NCBI GenBank assembly: GCA_914767715.1
Contig: OU612065.1
Coordinates: 11,160,001-11,224,000 of the forward strand
DNA length: 64,000 nt
Reading direction: 5' to 3'
Origin: Membranipora membranacea
Lineage: Eukaryota; Bryozoa; Gymnolaemata; Cheilostomatida; Membraniporidae
The notes beneath the pieces were generated by a model. That model saw only the letters and a program-made list of their open reading frames with translations, was not told the origin of the DNA and searched no databases. This document shows, in pieces, positions 24,090 through 36,665 of the stretch. Every line of letters starts with the position of its first letter. Within the stretch, counting starts at the first letter, position 1. The position numbers were made by a program, and so were the translations under genes.

Positions 24090-25413
24090 AGGTATTGAAT
24101 TTTCCACAAGTAAATAAGATTGAAATTTAATCAAAGTGTTTCTTTGATGGTTGCATCTAGTGGTGTCGGCACTGGTATGAAAACTATGAGTAAACATATC
24201 ATTGACGTATATGTTTGCTGATTTGTTGGCTATGATTGACCCAACGGCTATTCAAAGCCACTGTGGATAATGGCAATTTAGAGATTATATTAATACATAA
24301 TCTCTAAAACAAAACAGCCAATCGATGCCATTTCCATGTAAGCAACGCACGTCGCACACAGTGGCAATGTGTTAGTAAACAGCCTGAAAACCTAGCCTTA
24401 TATCATGGCAAAAAGGCTTCTGGAAACCATCTAAGATCGACTGGGTTACCAATGATGCACGTTATGAAGTATGCAGGCGAATTACAGCTAAAGTATACCT
24501 GATTGCGAAATATGGCTAGCAATTATTATCTTTGGCAATGCCAGGACTATATACTATAATAGTACCACAGAGTAAGGATATATCTCTGTGATAGTACTGT
24601 CTATTGTTAGAATCCAGACTGGCAATTATGACTGAATGATCTGATTTATTTTGAGCTATTCACCACCCGTTCCCTCCCATATAACACACATGTTTTAAGA
24701 TTCACAGGCTATATTGTGAAACTGTTTACATATTATGGTGTATTTTAATTAGCATCTCGCATGACTAAGTTCAATGAACTCAAGTTCATTGGTTAGTTAG
24801 TACTAGTAGTTGTGGCGTTTGACAAGTTTCCCAGCTTTTGTTGCACTGTCACAATTGACACTTCATTCGTCTAGGGTAAGTAAGCCTAACAGAAGTTTTA
24901 CTATTTGCATTCACACACTTCATCGGCTTACTGCTTGTCTCCGGTATTGTGCTGGTGAGCTGTCTGGCAGTGCATTTTTTTTCCAAACGTGCAATATTTT
25001 TGGAGCCGTTGTGATAAGGTTAGTGCAACAGTGTAAGCACCTCCGGCCCTTCCTTTCATGTGAGCGATTGTTTCTCGCTAATGAGATAGTTCACCATCAC
25101 AATAATTAGGGACTGACACCAGATAAGATTACTCTGTAATCTGTTGCTGAGTGAAATAAATCCCTGTGCTATTTATTCATTATAACTCGTATCGCATGTC
25201 CCTTATCCTGAGTATATTCTGAATGAGTACTCGGCTAATCAGCTGTTGATGTTCACAGGGAGGCTTGAAAATTACTAGAAATTATTGGGGCTCATAAATC
25301 CAAAAGGAACAGTTGTCTAGCTATACTTCTTGACAGATGAACCTAATAACTACCTAGGAAGAACACTCGATAGCTGAGCTGCAATAGAATCCAAGGAGGT
25401 GTACAACTACATA
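24090..25413 (+). other. intergenic region upstream of the P450 gene
   Basis: No coding exon was supported. A short hairpin (TTTAGAGATTAT and its complement) lies near 24277-24308. The open frame at 24810-25109 has no recognisable features. The region must include the P450 promoter, but no motif stands out. Confidence -1.
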
Positions 25414-28400
25414 ATGTCACTGTCAACTTCTATGCACATGTCATGGGATGTTGCTGAGACGGTCCTTAGTACACTCACACCCATTGTTTGTAACGTGAAG
25501 TTCTGGCTGACAGTTCCTATAGCCACATTTTCACTAGCATACTTGTGGAAAACAAGTGGGCGAGATTGGCGCACTCTGATTAAAATTCCTGCACCTGATG
25601 AACTTCCAGTTATCGGCACTCTGTATGTCTGCGAGAGAGATCCCCGAGGTTAGTAAAGGGTATCACTCTAATAGACTATACATGGGACATTTAAAATATT
25701 CACTCCCTACATACATACATCCCTCAAATGTCGCCAGATAAGCTGATTTATTAAACAATCGCTTTATTGTTGTTCTCATGGTCTTATTTGCTTCTTGCAT
25801 TGATCGGTGTCAAATAAAGTTCAAATTATTATATTATGTGCAAAGTACCGTGGCCCATTTCTGTCATGTCATGTTTTGAAAGGTTAGGAAGCAGGTGCCT
25901 AGAAATAAAATGTGTTTCTTAAATAATTGAGCAGCTACCTAAAAACTTAGGAGGCTTGATAAAGTTAACACTGGCTGCCCAAAATATTTTGTGTTTACCA
26001 AATATATGAGCAGCTCCCTAGAAACAAAACTTTGCCTTATTAAAAATACAAGCATGATTGAGTTTATAGATAGAACAGACCTGCCATGAATAAACACTGT
26101 AAAGCAAATTATGTTCCAACTTACTGTGTTTTAAATGTAAGTTCCTGGGCTATAAAAGTGTTTCAGTTTGGAGCTTCTCCTAATTGAGGAAAATGGGAAA
26201 TTAGTTGTCATAATATTCACAAGCCATTTGCCATCTACTTGTGGTGGAAGTGTAGTTCATATTGTACCTTTGCTTTACAGTAATTATTCATGGCAGGTCT
26301 GTTCTACCTAAAAACTCAATCAAGCGTGTATCATTAATAAGGCCTGTATATTTCTAGGCAAACGTGCAACTTTTGTAGGGAGCATAATAATTGTAGGTAG
26401 ACATGGATGTGGGAATTAATAAGACCATGGTTTTCTGCTAGGCAAGCCTCTGTGATTTATTAGGTAGTTGGTGGATAATTCTAAGAATCATCATTTATTT
26501 GTAGGAAGCTGCTTTGAAAGTTTTCAAGGCATCTGTTGTTTTTGGGCAGCTGCTCGGTTTTTTAAGAAACACATCATATTTTAGGCAGCCACATGGTAAT
26601 TTTACAAAGTCTATTTTGTTTCTGAGGAGCTGCTCATTTATTTAGGAAACACATTTTATTTCTAGGCACCTGCTTCCTAATCTTTCAAAACATGACGTGG
26701 CAGAAATGGGCCATGGTAGCAAAGTTCCTCAATGATAGCATATATGTATTAAAGGTCCTGGGCATTTTTATACATGGTGCCAATATAAACTTTGTGTATA
26801 TGTAAGATACAATTTGGTCATGTAGGGAACCTCACAGTCTACTTCTTTGTTTTAGATTTCTATGATCAGCTGTTTGACTTTGCTGATAGATTCAGGGAAT
26901 ATGGTATATTTAGGCTGCGCTTTCTGACACTTACTGTATTCTGTGTGTTCACCTCTAAAGAAGTTGAGAAGTTGTTGAGAAATCAAGATCACATTACCAA
27001 GTCATTAGACTATGACTACGTTCAGCCGTGGCTGGGACTTGGCCTGCTCACCAGGTGAGAATGGGTACTGTTTTTTCTGTGTGTTTATTTCTGAAGAAGT
27101 TTAAAGGTTGAGAAAGTTTTGTCTTGTCATTAGGTGACTGTTTAATCATCACCTTATCTTCGTGTAAATATTAACATACAAGCCTATCCGGCCCTTCCTA
27201 GTCGGTGTAAATCGATGTAGCAGAAGCAGGATCTAAGAATTTACTATGTAGTCACGTATCCCAGTACCAAATCTTAAGTCAGTTTAGATTCCCAAAAAGT
27301 TTTGTTTTTAAAAAGCTGTTAATTTGTGAAGAATCTGCTTTTGAGTAGGAAGGGGACACTTTTCCGAATGTTCACTTCACTCACCAACAAATCTTGAAAT
27401 CTCAAAAAATTCATATATATAAATTATATGTACAGTACACCTTGGCGATTGGCAGCATATTGTAACATGTACGAGTGTATGCATGAGTATGCCTCGGAAA
27501 TATGAATTATTTGAGTGGAGTCAGCCGTAAACAGAAGGTTGTTTGGTCCAAATAGATTAAAGACGGAGCCTTGTCATGCAGCATATGTTTCTGGTGTTCT
27601 TTTTGCGGTGAACAGTAAAACAGTAGCACATTTCATAGCTCTAGGCGTTGATATTTGATTAGAATTATATATCTAGGCTCATCACTTTGTTTTGATTTCT
27701 TATTGCGTATATTTGTAAATAAATCAACCAAAAACGGCTGCGGCGTGTCAAGGCTCATCTCGCATAGCATCCAAGACACTGCAATAGTAGGCCATTCAGC
27801 TTCAATCTTCAAGCTTAAGCTCTAGCTACCAGTGTGATATACTCCTTCGATATAATTCCAGGCATTTATGAAGACTACTGACGATGCACGGTGGTAAATC
27901 AGCAATTTAAAAAAATTGTCTCCCCTGTATAAAAAAATGTATATTTGACAAACCGGTACCGCCGTGATCCTCAAATGAATAGATTGTATCGTTAATGATA
28001 GACCTATTTATCGGGGGGGGGGGGGGGGGGGAATCTGACAGGTTTTATGCTTCAACGGAGCAACCTTAAATTTACTTGCTAATAGACAGTTTTCTGAGCT
28101 CATATTTATGCCTCAATTTGGAGTTGTCCTCTCTCCAGTTTGGTACTTTTAACCACAGCCAGCCCTTAAAAGCGTTCGGGATGGCGATCGCGGCCGTAAG
28201 CGGTCGTTAAGGGGGTGGGTGGGAAGCTAGGAAACTCCGTTTTTTGCAATTTATCACTTTTTTAACTTTAGTACCGGTTTACAGCACTTTTGCCTCATCT
28301 CACAGAGTTCTAATCCTGTTTTTTCAGATTCCTCATACCTTAAAACATACATCTAAGTTGTCACATCAATAAAATGACATAAATGTGCAGACTTATTAAT

Positions 28401-31400
28401 GGTTGTCTTCTCCTATGTCTGGACATTCTCAGACACAGCACTTTTCGGAGACTCGAAAATGATTTATGTAAATTAAGGCTTGCTAGAAATGGTCCTTAGG
28501 CTATGTTATATGTTGTGATATGAGATTGTCTTCTTTTTTTCCCTATATTTTCCCATGCTAATTAAATAGTTGTCTTCCCATGACAATAATATCTTACCGA
28601 AACGATAACTCCTAATAAAATATAACGAGTCTTATTCATTTTAAACAAGCGAGCAGTCTCCGAAAAGTGCCGTGTCTGAGAATGTCCAGACATAGGAGAA
28701 GTCAACCATTAATAAGTCTGTAAATTTATGTTATTTTATTGATGTGACCATATAGATGTATGTTTTAAGGTATGAGGAATCTGAAAAACAGGGTTAGAAC
28801 TCTGTGAGATGAGGCAAAAGTGCTGTAAACAGGTGCTCAAGTTAAAAAAGTGATAAATTGCAAAAAACGGAGTTTCCTAGCTTCCCACCCACCCCCTTAA
28901 CCCCCGCCTACGGCCGCGATTGCCATCCCGAGCGCTTTTAAAGGCTGGCTGTGCTTTTAACCCATGCCGCATAGGAAAAAACCTGCTGAAAGAGGGTTAT
29001 ATTGAAAACCGCTAATGTTAGGATAAAAAAATGATTTTGATTCAGAGTCTGCACCATTGAAAACTCTGTGAGACAGGGTTTCCAAATCATTGGAGACTTG
29101 AATGTTGATAAATCTTAATTTTAGTGACAAAACTCATGAAAGATTGTGCCAAATTGTCCGCAGAACATGCGGAATATGCTATAATTGACTATCCAAATAC
29201 TAAAATTATTTCCCAAACTATGTCCATATGAGTTTTCAATGGTGCAGACTCTGAATCAAAAATCATTTTTATCCTAACATTAGCGGTTTTCAAGATAACC
29301 CTCTTTTCAGCACGTTTTACCTATGCGGCGTTGGTTAAAGGGCAACCAAGGTTTCGCAGCGATGCATTAATGGGTAGTAAATTATGTGCTAGGCAGCATC
29401 AGCGTTGTGCATTACGCGACGCAAAACTCAAAGTAGTTGCTGACTCTAAGCTGGGTAACACTTCAATTTAGGGGAGGTTCCAAGACATTGCTGTTATGAT
29501 GATAGAGTACAGGCTAAATAATAACAGGAACAGGAAACTGCTCTGTGGTATTCTATTTTAGCTGAGTTTGAGTACCTGATGGATGAAATGTTTCCCGATA
29601 ACTCTGGCTGAATAATCATCCAAATTAGATTTGGTCTTTTTCCCTATTTCCCTATATGCAGAAGGTGCAATCTGCTATCAATCAATGAGAACATGTTTGA
29701 AACCTTGGTTGCCCTTTAAAAGTACCAAACTGGAGAGAGGACAACTCCAAATTGAGGCTTAAATCACAGCTCAGAAAACTGTCTATACCCAACTAAAAAT
29801 TCTCAGGCTTTACATAGTCACGCCTATGGATGCACCTCAGGAATTAACCACCGTACTGGTACCGATAAATACACCTCATTATATGTAATACTGGTCTAAT
29901 TAAATCAGTTCAAATTAATATCTATTAATAGCAATTGGGCAATTTGACTATTTGATTTGAAATTAAATGCAAGACCCTACACCTGACCTTTTTGTTCATC
30001 TGTGGAGTAAATGTGATTCATATTTTGTTAGTACCGGTGAACGATGGAAAAGAAAGAGACGAATGCTCACACCAAGCTTTCATTTTAACATCCTCAAAGA
30101 GGCTCTGACTATGATGAATGAGCACGCTGGGAGCCTACGAGACAAACTAATGTCTGATCACTGTGATACAGATCAGCCTGTGGACATATTCAAATATCTC
30201 ACGCTCAGCTCTCTCGATATTATCTGTGGTAAGCGTAACCAGTCTCCAGCTTTGCTGTAATATTTCCGAACATTTGAACATTCAATTCATTTCTCTAAAT
30301 ATTTATTTTTTTTGCAATGAAATTGCATCTATAGCTTTAGCTAGCCTGTCTTGTTAAGACAGGCTAAGCCAAAGTTAAGCTGAGTGTGCCTCACTCGAAA
30401 CAATAATAATCTGCCCCCAAAGTCCCAAATAAAGCAATTGTATACACTGCTCTAATGATATGGTATAGTATAGCGTTACCCAAATGAACGTTTGAAAAAA
30501 ATTGCTTGTCAACCATTAAATTTCTTGTTGAGCAGAGTACTGCATCAATGATATTCGATATGAAACAGCCAGGGTGAGAACAACGCTGCAAGTCTAGTCC
30601 AGAATCTTGCCCCCCTGACCAAAGGCCCCCTGGCTGGGGGATGCGAATCATGCACACTACGATTTTGTTCATTGTGCCTAGATACTTCTATGGGTGTGAA
30701 GATGGATGCTTTACACAATGAAGATTCTGACTATGTGAAAGCTGTCTATCTGGCTAAGGATGGTATTTACCACAGAGTAAGGAGCCCATGGTACTGGCCT
30801 GATATTATATTCAACAACTCATCATTTGGACGATCCATCAATAATGCCATTAAAGTGATGCACAAATTTGCTTACAAGGTAATTATAATATTGATTGACT
30901 ATGTTCTTAGGAGGGCTGAGGTAGCCGGCTGTTAGAACACTGACTTTAAACTGGTTTTGCCATTTCATGATCACTCTGCGCCTGTGCGAACTGTTGAGGC
31001 ATACGTTCGTCTCTGCAGTATAGGGCTTGAACTAATTCACCTAGTCTGAGTACCAAAATTGGGAAACAATGGAAACCCATAATTTAGAAATATTTGGGCC
31101 TAAATGGAACACTGGTTTTGATATCTCATAACCTTAAAACCCTGAGAGTTACCTTTCTTGATGGAAGCGCCACCATCGCTGTGCTGCATTGATAGACTAT
31201 GTCGCAAGGCTATCCTGCAGGCAGAGTGTTTCATGATATGGGAATGAAAGTCAAGCCTACTTTTTACATTGATATCATTATTATACATTTAATGGTTTTC
31301 ATCATAATATGACAAGTAACTGAGGTCATGACACTTAGACCAAGGAGTTAGAGACAACTCCTTGCTTAGATACGGAGTAAGGATATACAATATATAAATA

Positions 31401-34400
31401 TAAATTTGACACTTCAATGATAGTTATAGTGCCTGCAATTTTTCATTCACTGGGGGAAATCTTGCACAACTGGATACGGAAAATTCATAATTGCCATTTA
31501 TGTTCCAACTTCATTTCTCTTGCAGATATAACTACCTATGATGGTCCATAACTTTTTTGACCTAAATACTTGTTTTCATCGTTTTCAAATCTCCAACATT
31601 CAAGCTATACACCATATAATCACAGAATACTCTGATATAATTGTCATTTTCTGCTAGGATATATAGGTGATGAGTTATCTGAGTTTTAAAATGACTTATA
31701 TCATATTGATTTCATGTGGTAATGAGTAGATTTTGGGATAAAAAACTAGGATGTGTCAGAGTACTAACCTGCCTATCGATTATCACACACGAATCCATAG
31801 GACTATGATATAACTCCTTTTGAAAACCCAGATAACTCATAGCCTATGCGCTCAAGCACAAAATGACAATAATATGTTTTTTTTTGGTTTTTTTTAAACT
31901 TTTATTTTCATGCAGTGACAGAACAAAAAAAACAAAAAAACTTAAGCGGAGAAAAATGAAAAATTCACAAGTAATAAAAATTAATAGGATTTAAAGTGCT
32001 TTGATAGTGATGTTGTATAGCTTGAGTTATGGACATTTGAAAGATGTTGGAAATCTGTCTTCAAGTAAAACCGAAATGAATTATGGACCATCATAGGTAG
32101 GTATGTCTGGCTGATAATTTGCCTTTATTTAGTATTCAGCTGGTCACAACTTTCTCCCAGGGGATCATAAACTGTAGGCACTATAACTATCACTGAAGTG
32201 AGTCTTTCATAAATTTTCCCTACCCTGTGGAAACCTCTAATAGTGTAATAGTGATATAAAAGTATATATAATATTATGAAAAACATCCGTCCAGAATGAT
32301 ATTGTCTGCCAAATAATTAAGTATATATATATTAGTAAGACTCGCTGGTGTCCGGATTGGCTATTATCCAGGCAAAAAAAACTGGGCAAAGCTTAACAAT
32401 GCTTGCAACATGAGATACCAAATACAAATATGCATTCCACCACTCATTATACATTTCCTAGCATGTTGTCATATTTCTAATTTCTACCAGTATTGAACAT
32501 TGCCATCTATCCTCGTGTAGTGGGCAAACAACTCACAAACAAAGTACAGATTTTAAATATAAAAATCCTTGCTAATGCTTAAAAAATCTTTTTGCATCAG
32601 GCTGTGAGATGAGTGCGCAAGGTGTGGGTAAAGAAGTTCAGAGCCTTTGCTCAACCAAAATCTTCATAAAACAGCTTTTAGGATAGGAATTTTTTCACAT
32701 AAACAAGAGTCTCATCTCCCCTTGATGAGTTTTCAATGCTAAGATGATGAATCAGACATAGTTTTTAACATAACATCAAATGTTTCTCCAGATTACCCCG
32801 TTTTGATGATTTTGGTGCGTTAAACCATGGAGTACTGTATTTAGCACTGATTCAAGTGTGTTGGTATCCAGTTGTCAGCAACAGTATTTCTACTATTTAT
32901 CAGCAACAGTATTTCATTAATTCTTTTACAGGTGATTAATGATAGAAGGGAAATGAGAGAAGGGTTATCATCTGAGAGTAAACACAAAGTATTTCTAGAC
33001 ACCTTACTGGATTGTCGGTATGAGAATGGACAGCCCCTAACTGATGAGGAGATCAGAGAAGAAGTAGATACATTTATGTTCGAGGTATACTACTACCATT
33101 GTAGAAGCTTTAACTTGCTGCGTTAACGTCATGATTACATGTATGTTGTAGAATGTAGATTGTTGAGATCATCCCACATGTAGTATGTGTTATAAAACTT
33201 GGTCTCTATCACAACTGGTTCAAGACCATAAAGTGTTTTTTGAGTTTCTGGTATCCTTTCTATCAGCTGTGACACCAGCTGTTGATAGAATTGAACTAAC
33301 ATTATCTTTCAGCTAAATGTATAACACAATCTTTTAGGGCCATGATACAGTTTCATCAGCTTTGGGATTTTCTGTTCATTTGCTTGGAAGGCATCCTGAG
33401 ATTCAAGCCAAGTGTAGACAAGAATTACAGGATGTATTGGGTAAGTTTATTAAAAAGAATGATCAAAATTTCCCCCAATCACACTTTCTGGCCCACCAGG
33501 CTACTATATGGATGAATCACCACTATATAAGTACCCAGTATCGAAAAAAGATTAAATAGCGCTGTTGCAGCTAGTCAAGATATGAGAACAGAATAGAAAA
33601 CACAAGCCCAATCCTCATAGCCAGCGCTATGTGTATCAACTATCAATGTAAATGTTGCCTTACGTTATCATCAGAGAGAGTGTTGAATACAGTATATGTT
33701 GTAGAACCTGCTTTGTGATTGACATTGATCCTGCTCTTATCTCATGATAATAGTTTTTGTTTTTATTAGGCTCGTCTCAGACCATTCAGATGGACCATCT
33801 TTCAAAGTTGGTATATCTGGAATACTGCGCCAAAGAAGCTATGAGACTTTTCCCTTCTGTTCCATTTTTTGCTCGTCGTATTGATGAGCATGATGTTGAT
33901 TTTGGTAAGTGTCCAGGGCCATTCCAGTATAGTGTTTTACGAGCCAAGACTTGAAATTGCAACACAGTTTCATACCTTTGGACAGAATATTGTAGGAATC
34001 GTATAAAATATAATTTCACAGAGGGGACACTTTAATGATTCTTATAGCGCCTGCGGTTTTTTTATTCACTGGGAAAATGGTCAATCTTATATCTTATGTA
34101 AGTTACAATGGCAATTTATCAGGCAGACACACCTACCAAACATAATGTATATAACCTGTATTCAAATGTCTAACTTTCAAGTTATGCACCATATTGTATT
34201 GATGTTATTTTGTGCTATGAAGCGTAGGCTATGAATTACATGGGTTTTCAAAATGAGTTATATCATATATATATATATTTATGTGTCAATTGTCACATAA
34301 AATTATATGATGTAACTCATTTTAAAAACCCAGATAAAACAGATATATAAATATCCTTGAAGTGTCCCCTCTGTATAACCCATAAACTTATAAAATATTT

Positions 34401-35929
34401 ATATGTTTATGGCTACATTAAAGTGGATATCACAGTGCAGAGGTAAACACCAAAGGGTGCTGGGGGCTGGAATAATCAACATTTTATAGCTGATTGTTCC
34501 AGCCCCCCAGCACCCTCGGGTGAATACCTCTCCACTGAATTAGGAAGGACGCTTTCCAGTCTAGAGTAATTTTATGTTTATGGTATAACCTTACTCTGTG
34601 ATAATACAATTATGGTATAACCTTACTCTGTGATAATGCAATAAGCTAGGTGTTAGGGTTTAAGCATGGTAAAGGAGTATATTTACCTACATAGTTGTTT
34701 ATGCATTCTTTCAAATCGTCTCTTATTAACATAATTTCTAAAGTTTTTTTCCCCAAATCTGAACAACGTAACAGCTCATAAAGGGTAGCCGTTATGACCA
34801 TTGATATATATTCATGCCAATGGTTATGACCAATACAAACCATAGCTAGAATTGCCATCTAGTCTCCTCTCCTGGTGTTGTTTGCAAAAATGTACTTCTA
34901 GTCTGCATGAAGAGAGTAAAACATTTTGTCAAATTTATCAAGCAGTCACACCATTCTCCCTTGTCACACAGTAATGTTATATTCCAGGTGCAGGGTATAC
35001 CATTCCTAAGGATGCAGGCTCGGTGACTGTTTTAGTTTCTGTTCTACATAGAGATCCTGCAGCTTTTCCTGACCCAGACAAATATGACCCAAATAGATTC
35101 TCACCAGACGAGTCGGCCAAAAGGTCTCCATATGCTTTTATCCCATTCAGTGCCGGATCCAGGAACTGCATAGGTGAATATAGCCTTTCTGACCTTACTT
35201 AGTATATGACTGTAACATGCTGATCATTGTATAGATCCACAGATGAGTGTTACACATCAAAGATAGGCTCAACATTCTTCTCAACGACCATTTTTTATGT
35301 GTACCATGATAAAAACAGCAGCCACACTTTTGTATGGCCCTAATACCAGGTGTCATAACAAGTCATGTTATGCTTTTTAAAAAAATCATTTAATCTGTTT
35401 CCTTCTTTATCACATGGCCTCATTTGTCATGGTACATTGGTCAGTGATTATAAAAAAGTATATATGTATATATATAAAGGTGACCTACATGAAGCCAGCA
35501 ATACATGCAAAGAACCCAAATCTGGAAAAGCATTCTTTATCCTGCTAACCATCCTTGAAATTTCACAAGTCAGACACTGATGGATGTAAAGCAACAGTAA
35601 GAAGGTGATGGGCCAAAAAGCCCTATAGTTAGGAGTGAAACATAAACGCTGTAACATTCGAAAATATTGTCGATTGTCCTGGTGTCCTAGTAAAACTAAT
35701 AAAATCTACTGTTACCAGACGTAGCAGCCTCATGACTGATTTTAATTGCATGTCTCTCATTTTCTTAACAGGACAGAAGTTTGCCATGATGGAGCTGAAG
35801 ATCATACTTGCTACTCTCCTGCGAAATTTCAATATAGAGTCAACACAGGAAACTAAAGATTTACGTCCAAATCCTGGGCTTGTGCTCCAACCATCAGATG
35901 GTATAATGGTTAAATTAACCAGCCTGTAA
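25414..35929 (+). CDS. CYP4: cytochrome P450, family 4 (CYP4V-like)
   Basis: Exons: 25414-25648, 26856-27054, 30032-30228, 30682-30878, 32932-33084, 33338-33440, 33770-33904, 34988-35173, 35772-35929 (TAA). All phases agree and give 520 residues, the usual CYP4 length. An N-terminal hydrophobic anchor ([16 protein letters not shown]) predicts an ER membrane protein with a cytosolic catalytic domain. Signatures seen: [13 protein letters not shown] (helix C), ETAMG-like [11 protein letters not shown]-helix EGHDTVSS at residues 327-333, ExxR as EAMR at 384-387, PNRF at 441-444, and heme loop [10 protein letters not shown] at 460-469 with Cys467 as iron ligand. The Glu before GHDT is the residue that esterifies heme in many CYP4 enzymes. 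A fatty-acid omega-hydroxylase role is the likely activity by family; the substrate here is unknown. Confidence -1.
25840..26726. repeat. foldback element, about 0.9 kb, P450 intron 1
   Basis: Two long inverted arms, roughly 25840-26130 and 26270-26726, match as reverse complements with scattered changes. The ends read GCAAAGTACCGTGGCCC on the left and GGGCCATGGTAGCAAAG on the right. It contains no coding capacity. It fills most of the intron between the first two P450 exons. Confidence -1.
28013..28031 (+). repeat. 19-bp G homopolymer
   Basis: Uninterrupted run of 19 G residues in a P450 intron, 50 bp before the composite palindromic element. Its length in the assembly may be unreliable. 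Confidence -1.
28083..29786. mobile_element. composite foldback element of nested palindromes
   Basis: The outer terminal inverted repeat is about 70 bp (28083-28152 with 29714-29786; the ends read TAGACAGTTTTCTGAGCT and its complement). Inside it lie three further palindromes in series. One spans about 28152-28962 with arms of about 300 bp. One spans about 28965-29338 with arms of about 100 bp. One spans about 29336-29718 with short ends AAAGGGCAACCAAGGTTT. No transposase frame is present. The outer ends could be flanked by a TA duplication. It lies in the P450 intron 27055-30031. Confidence -1.
31408..32204. repeat. foldback element, P450 intron 4
   Basis: The left arm begins ACACTTCAATGATAGTTA and the right arm ends CTATAACTATCACTGAAG. 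Arms of roughly 300 bp diverge towards an A/T-rich centre with poly(T) and poly(A) runs near 31877-31945. Its left end shares GACACTT..ATGAT and GCCTGC..TTTTTCATTCACTGGG with the shorter element at 34019, so the two are one family. Confidence -1.
32205..32931 (+). other. P450 intron sequence, nothing recognised
   Basis: No exon, RNA gene or clear repeat boundary was identified here. Confidence -1.
34019..34373. repeat. MITE-like foldback element, P450 intron 7
   Basis: The ends read CAGAGGGGACACTT on the left and AAGTGTCCCCTCTG on the right. A/T-rich arms meet at a TATATATA centre near 34265. It is a short relative of the 31408 element. Confidence -1.
34434..34542. repeat. short palindromic element, GGGTGCTGGGGGCTGG family
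   Basis: The left arm CAGTGCAGAGGTAAACACC then GGGTGCTGGGGGCTGG is mirrored by CCAGCCCCCCAGCACCC and GAATACCTCTCCACTG. A partial relative (GAGAGTGCTGGGGGCTGTAAC) is at about 55432-55452, in an intron of the mosaic-protein gene. Confidence -1.
34579..34642 (+). repeat. 32-bp tandem duplication
   Basis: Two adjacent copies of a 32-bp unit beginning TATGGTATAACCTTACTCTG differ at one base. It lies in a P450 intron and has no coding content. Confidence -1.
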
Positions 35930-36610
35930 GGTTGACTACCAATGCAATAACAAATCTGGAGGTAACTGGAGTAGAGATTGGTCATAACAATATATACTTT
36001 TATTGACAACAAAATTCATCTCATTAGAAATGTTTCGCACTCAGTATTGAAAACTAAGATGCTATCGTTTTTGTTGTTGATGCATATATTATTCTATTAT
36101 ATCACACTGATATTTTTCCACCAAAGTAACTTCAGCAGAATTCAGAGAATAGCTTCTTATTATTTTTGTATGTAGGTTTATAAGTTTTGAATGGTTGAGC
36201 TGAATTCTCTGTGGAATTCTATTTAGTTTTCGATCATTTTCACGTCAGTCAGTCTGCCCGTAGATACATAAAAACAATACTACAAATCTTCAGCATGGCA
36301 TATATTTTGAGGCTTGTATTGTGAAGTGTAGGCCGTTGAACATGGTTACCAAGTTCCATACACTGGGTTGATCCCCTCGTGGGGGTTCATTTCATTGTTT
36401 CTTCAAAATATTTTTGTAAGTTGATATTGATCCGTGCAGTTAATCTATTCAATTATTGATGGATTGGGTGGTGAGCAGTTACCCTGTGGTACTTGATTTG
36501 ATCTGTATTCTTATTTTACTGCCTGATGAGGTCAGGTTATTTCAACAGAGTATAATGTCGGCTTGAATTCTGCTGTACTGTAGATTTCATCCAAAATACA
36601 TCATAATACA
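35930..36610 (+). other. intergenic gap between P450 and mosaic-protein genes
   Basis: It holds the P450 3' UTR and the promoter of the next gene within 681 bp. I see no canonical AATAAA, no exon and no clear core promoter motif. Confidence -1.
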
Positions 36611-36665
36611 ATGTTTCAGAATATCGTAGTATTTGTTGCGATTTTACACCACGTTCCATTTACTG
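36611..36665 (+). other. signal peptide exon
   Basis: The exon encodes MFQNIVVFVAILHHVPFTG, a short hydrophobic N terminus that fits a cleavable signal sequence ending at a phase-1 donor. It sets the start of the mosaic protein and predicts entry to the secretory route. Confidence -1.

Noticed and set aside
24810-25109. 99-codon open frame upstream of the P450
   Set aside because: No recognisable motif, no splice-consistent partner and biased like random sequence.
30906-30960. Second possible SINE head (GGTAGCCGGCTGTTAGAAC)
   Set aside because: Looks a little like a tRNA-type promoter but lacks box B; too weak to annotate.
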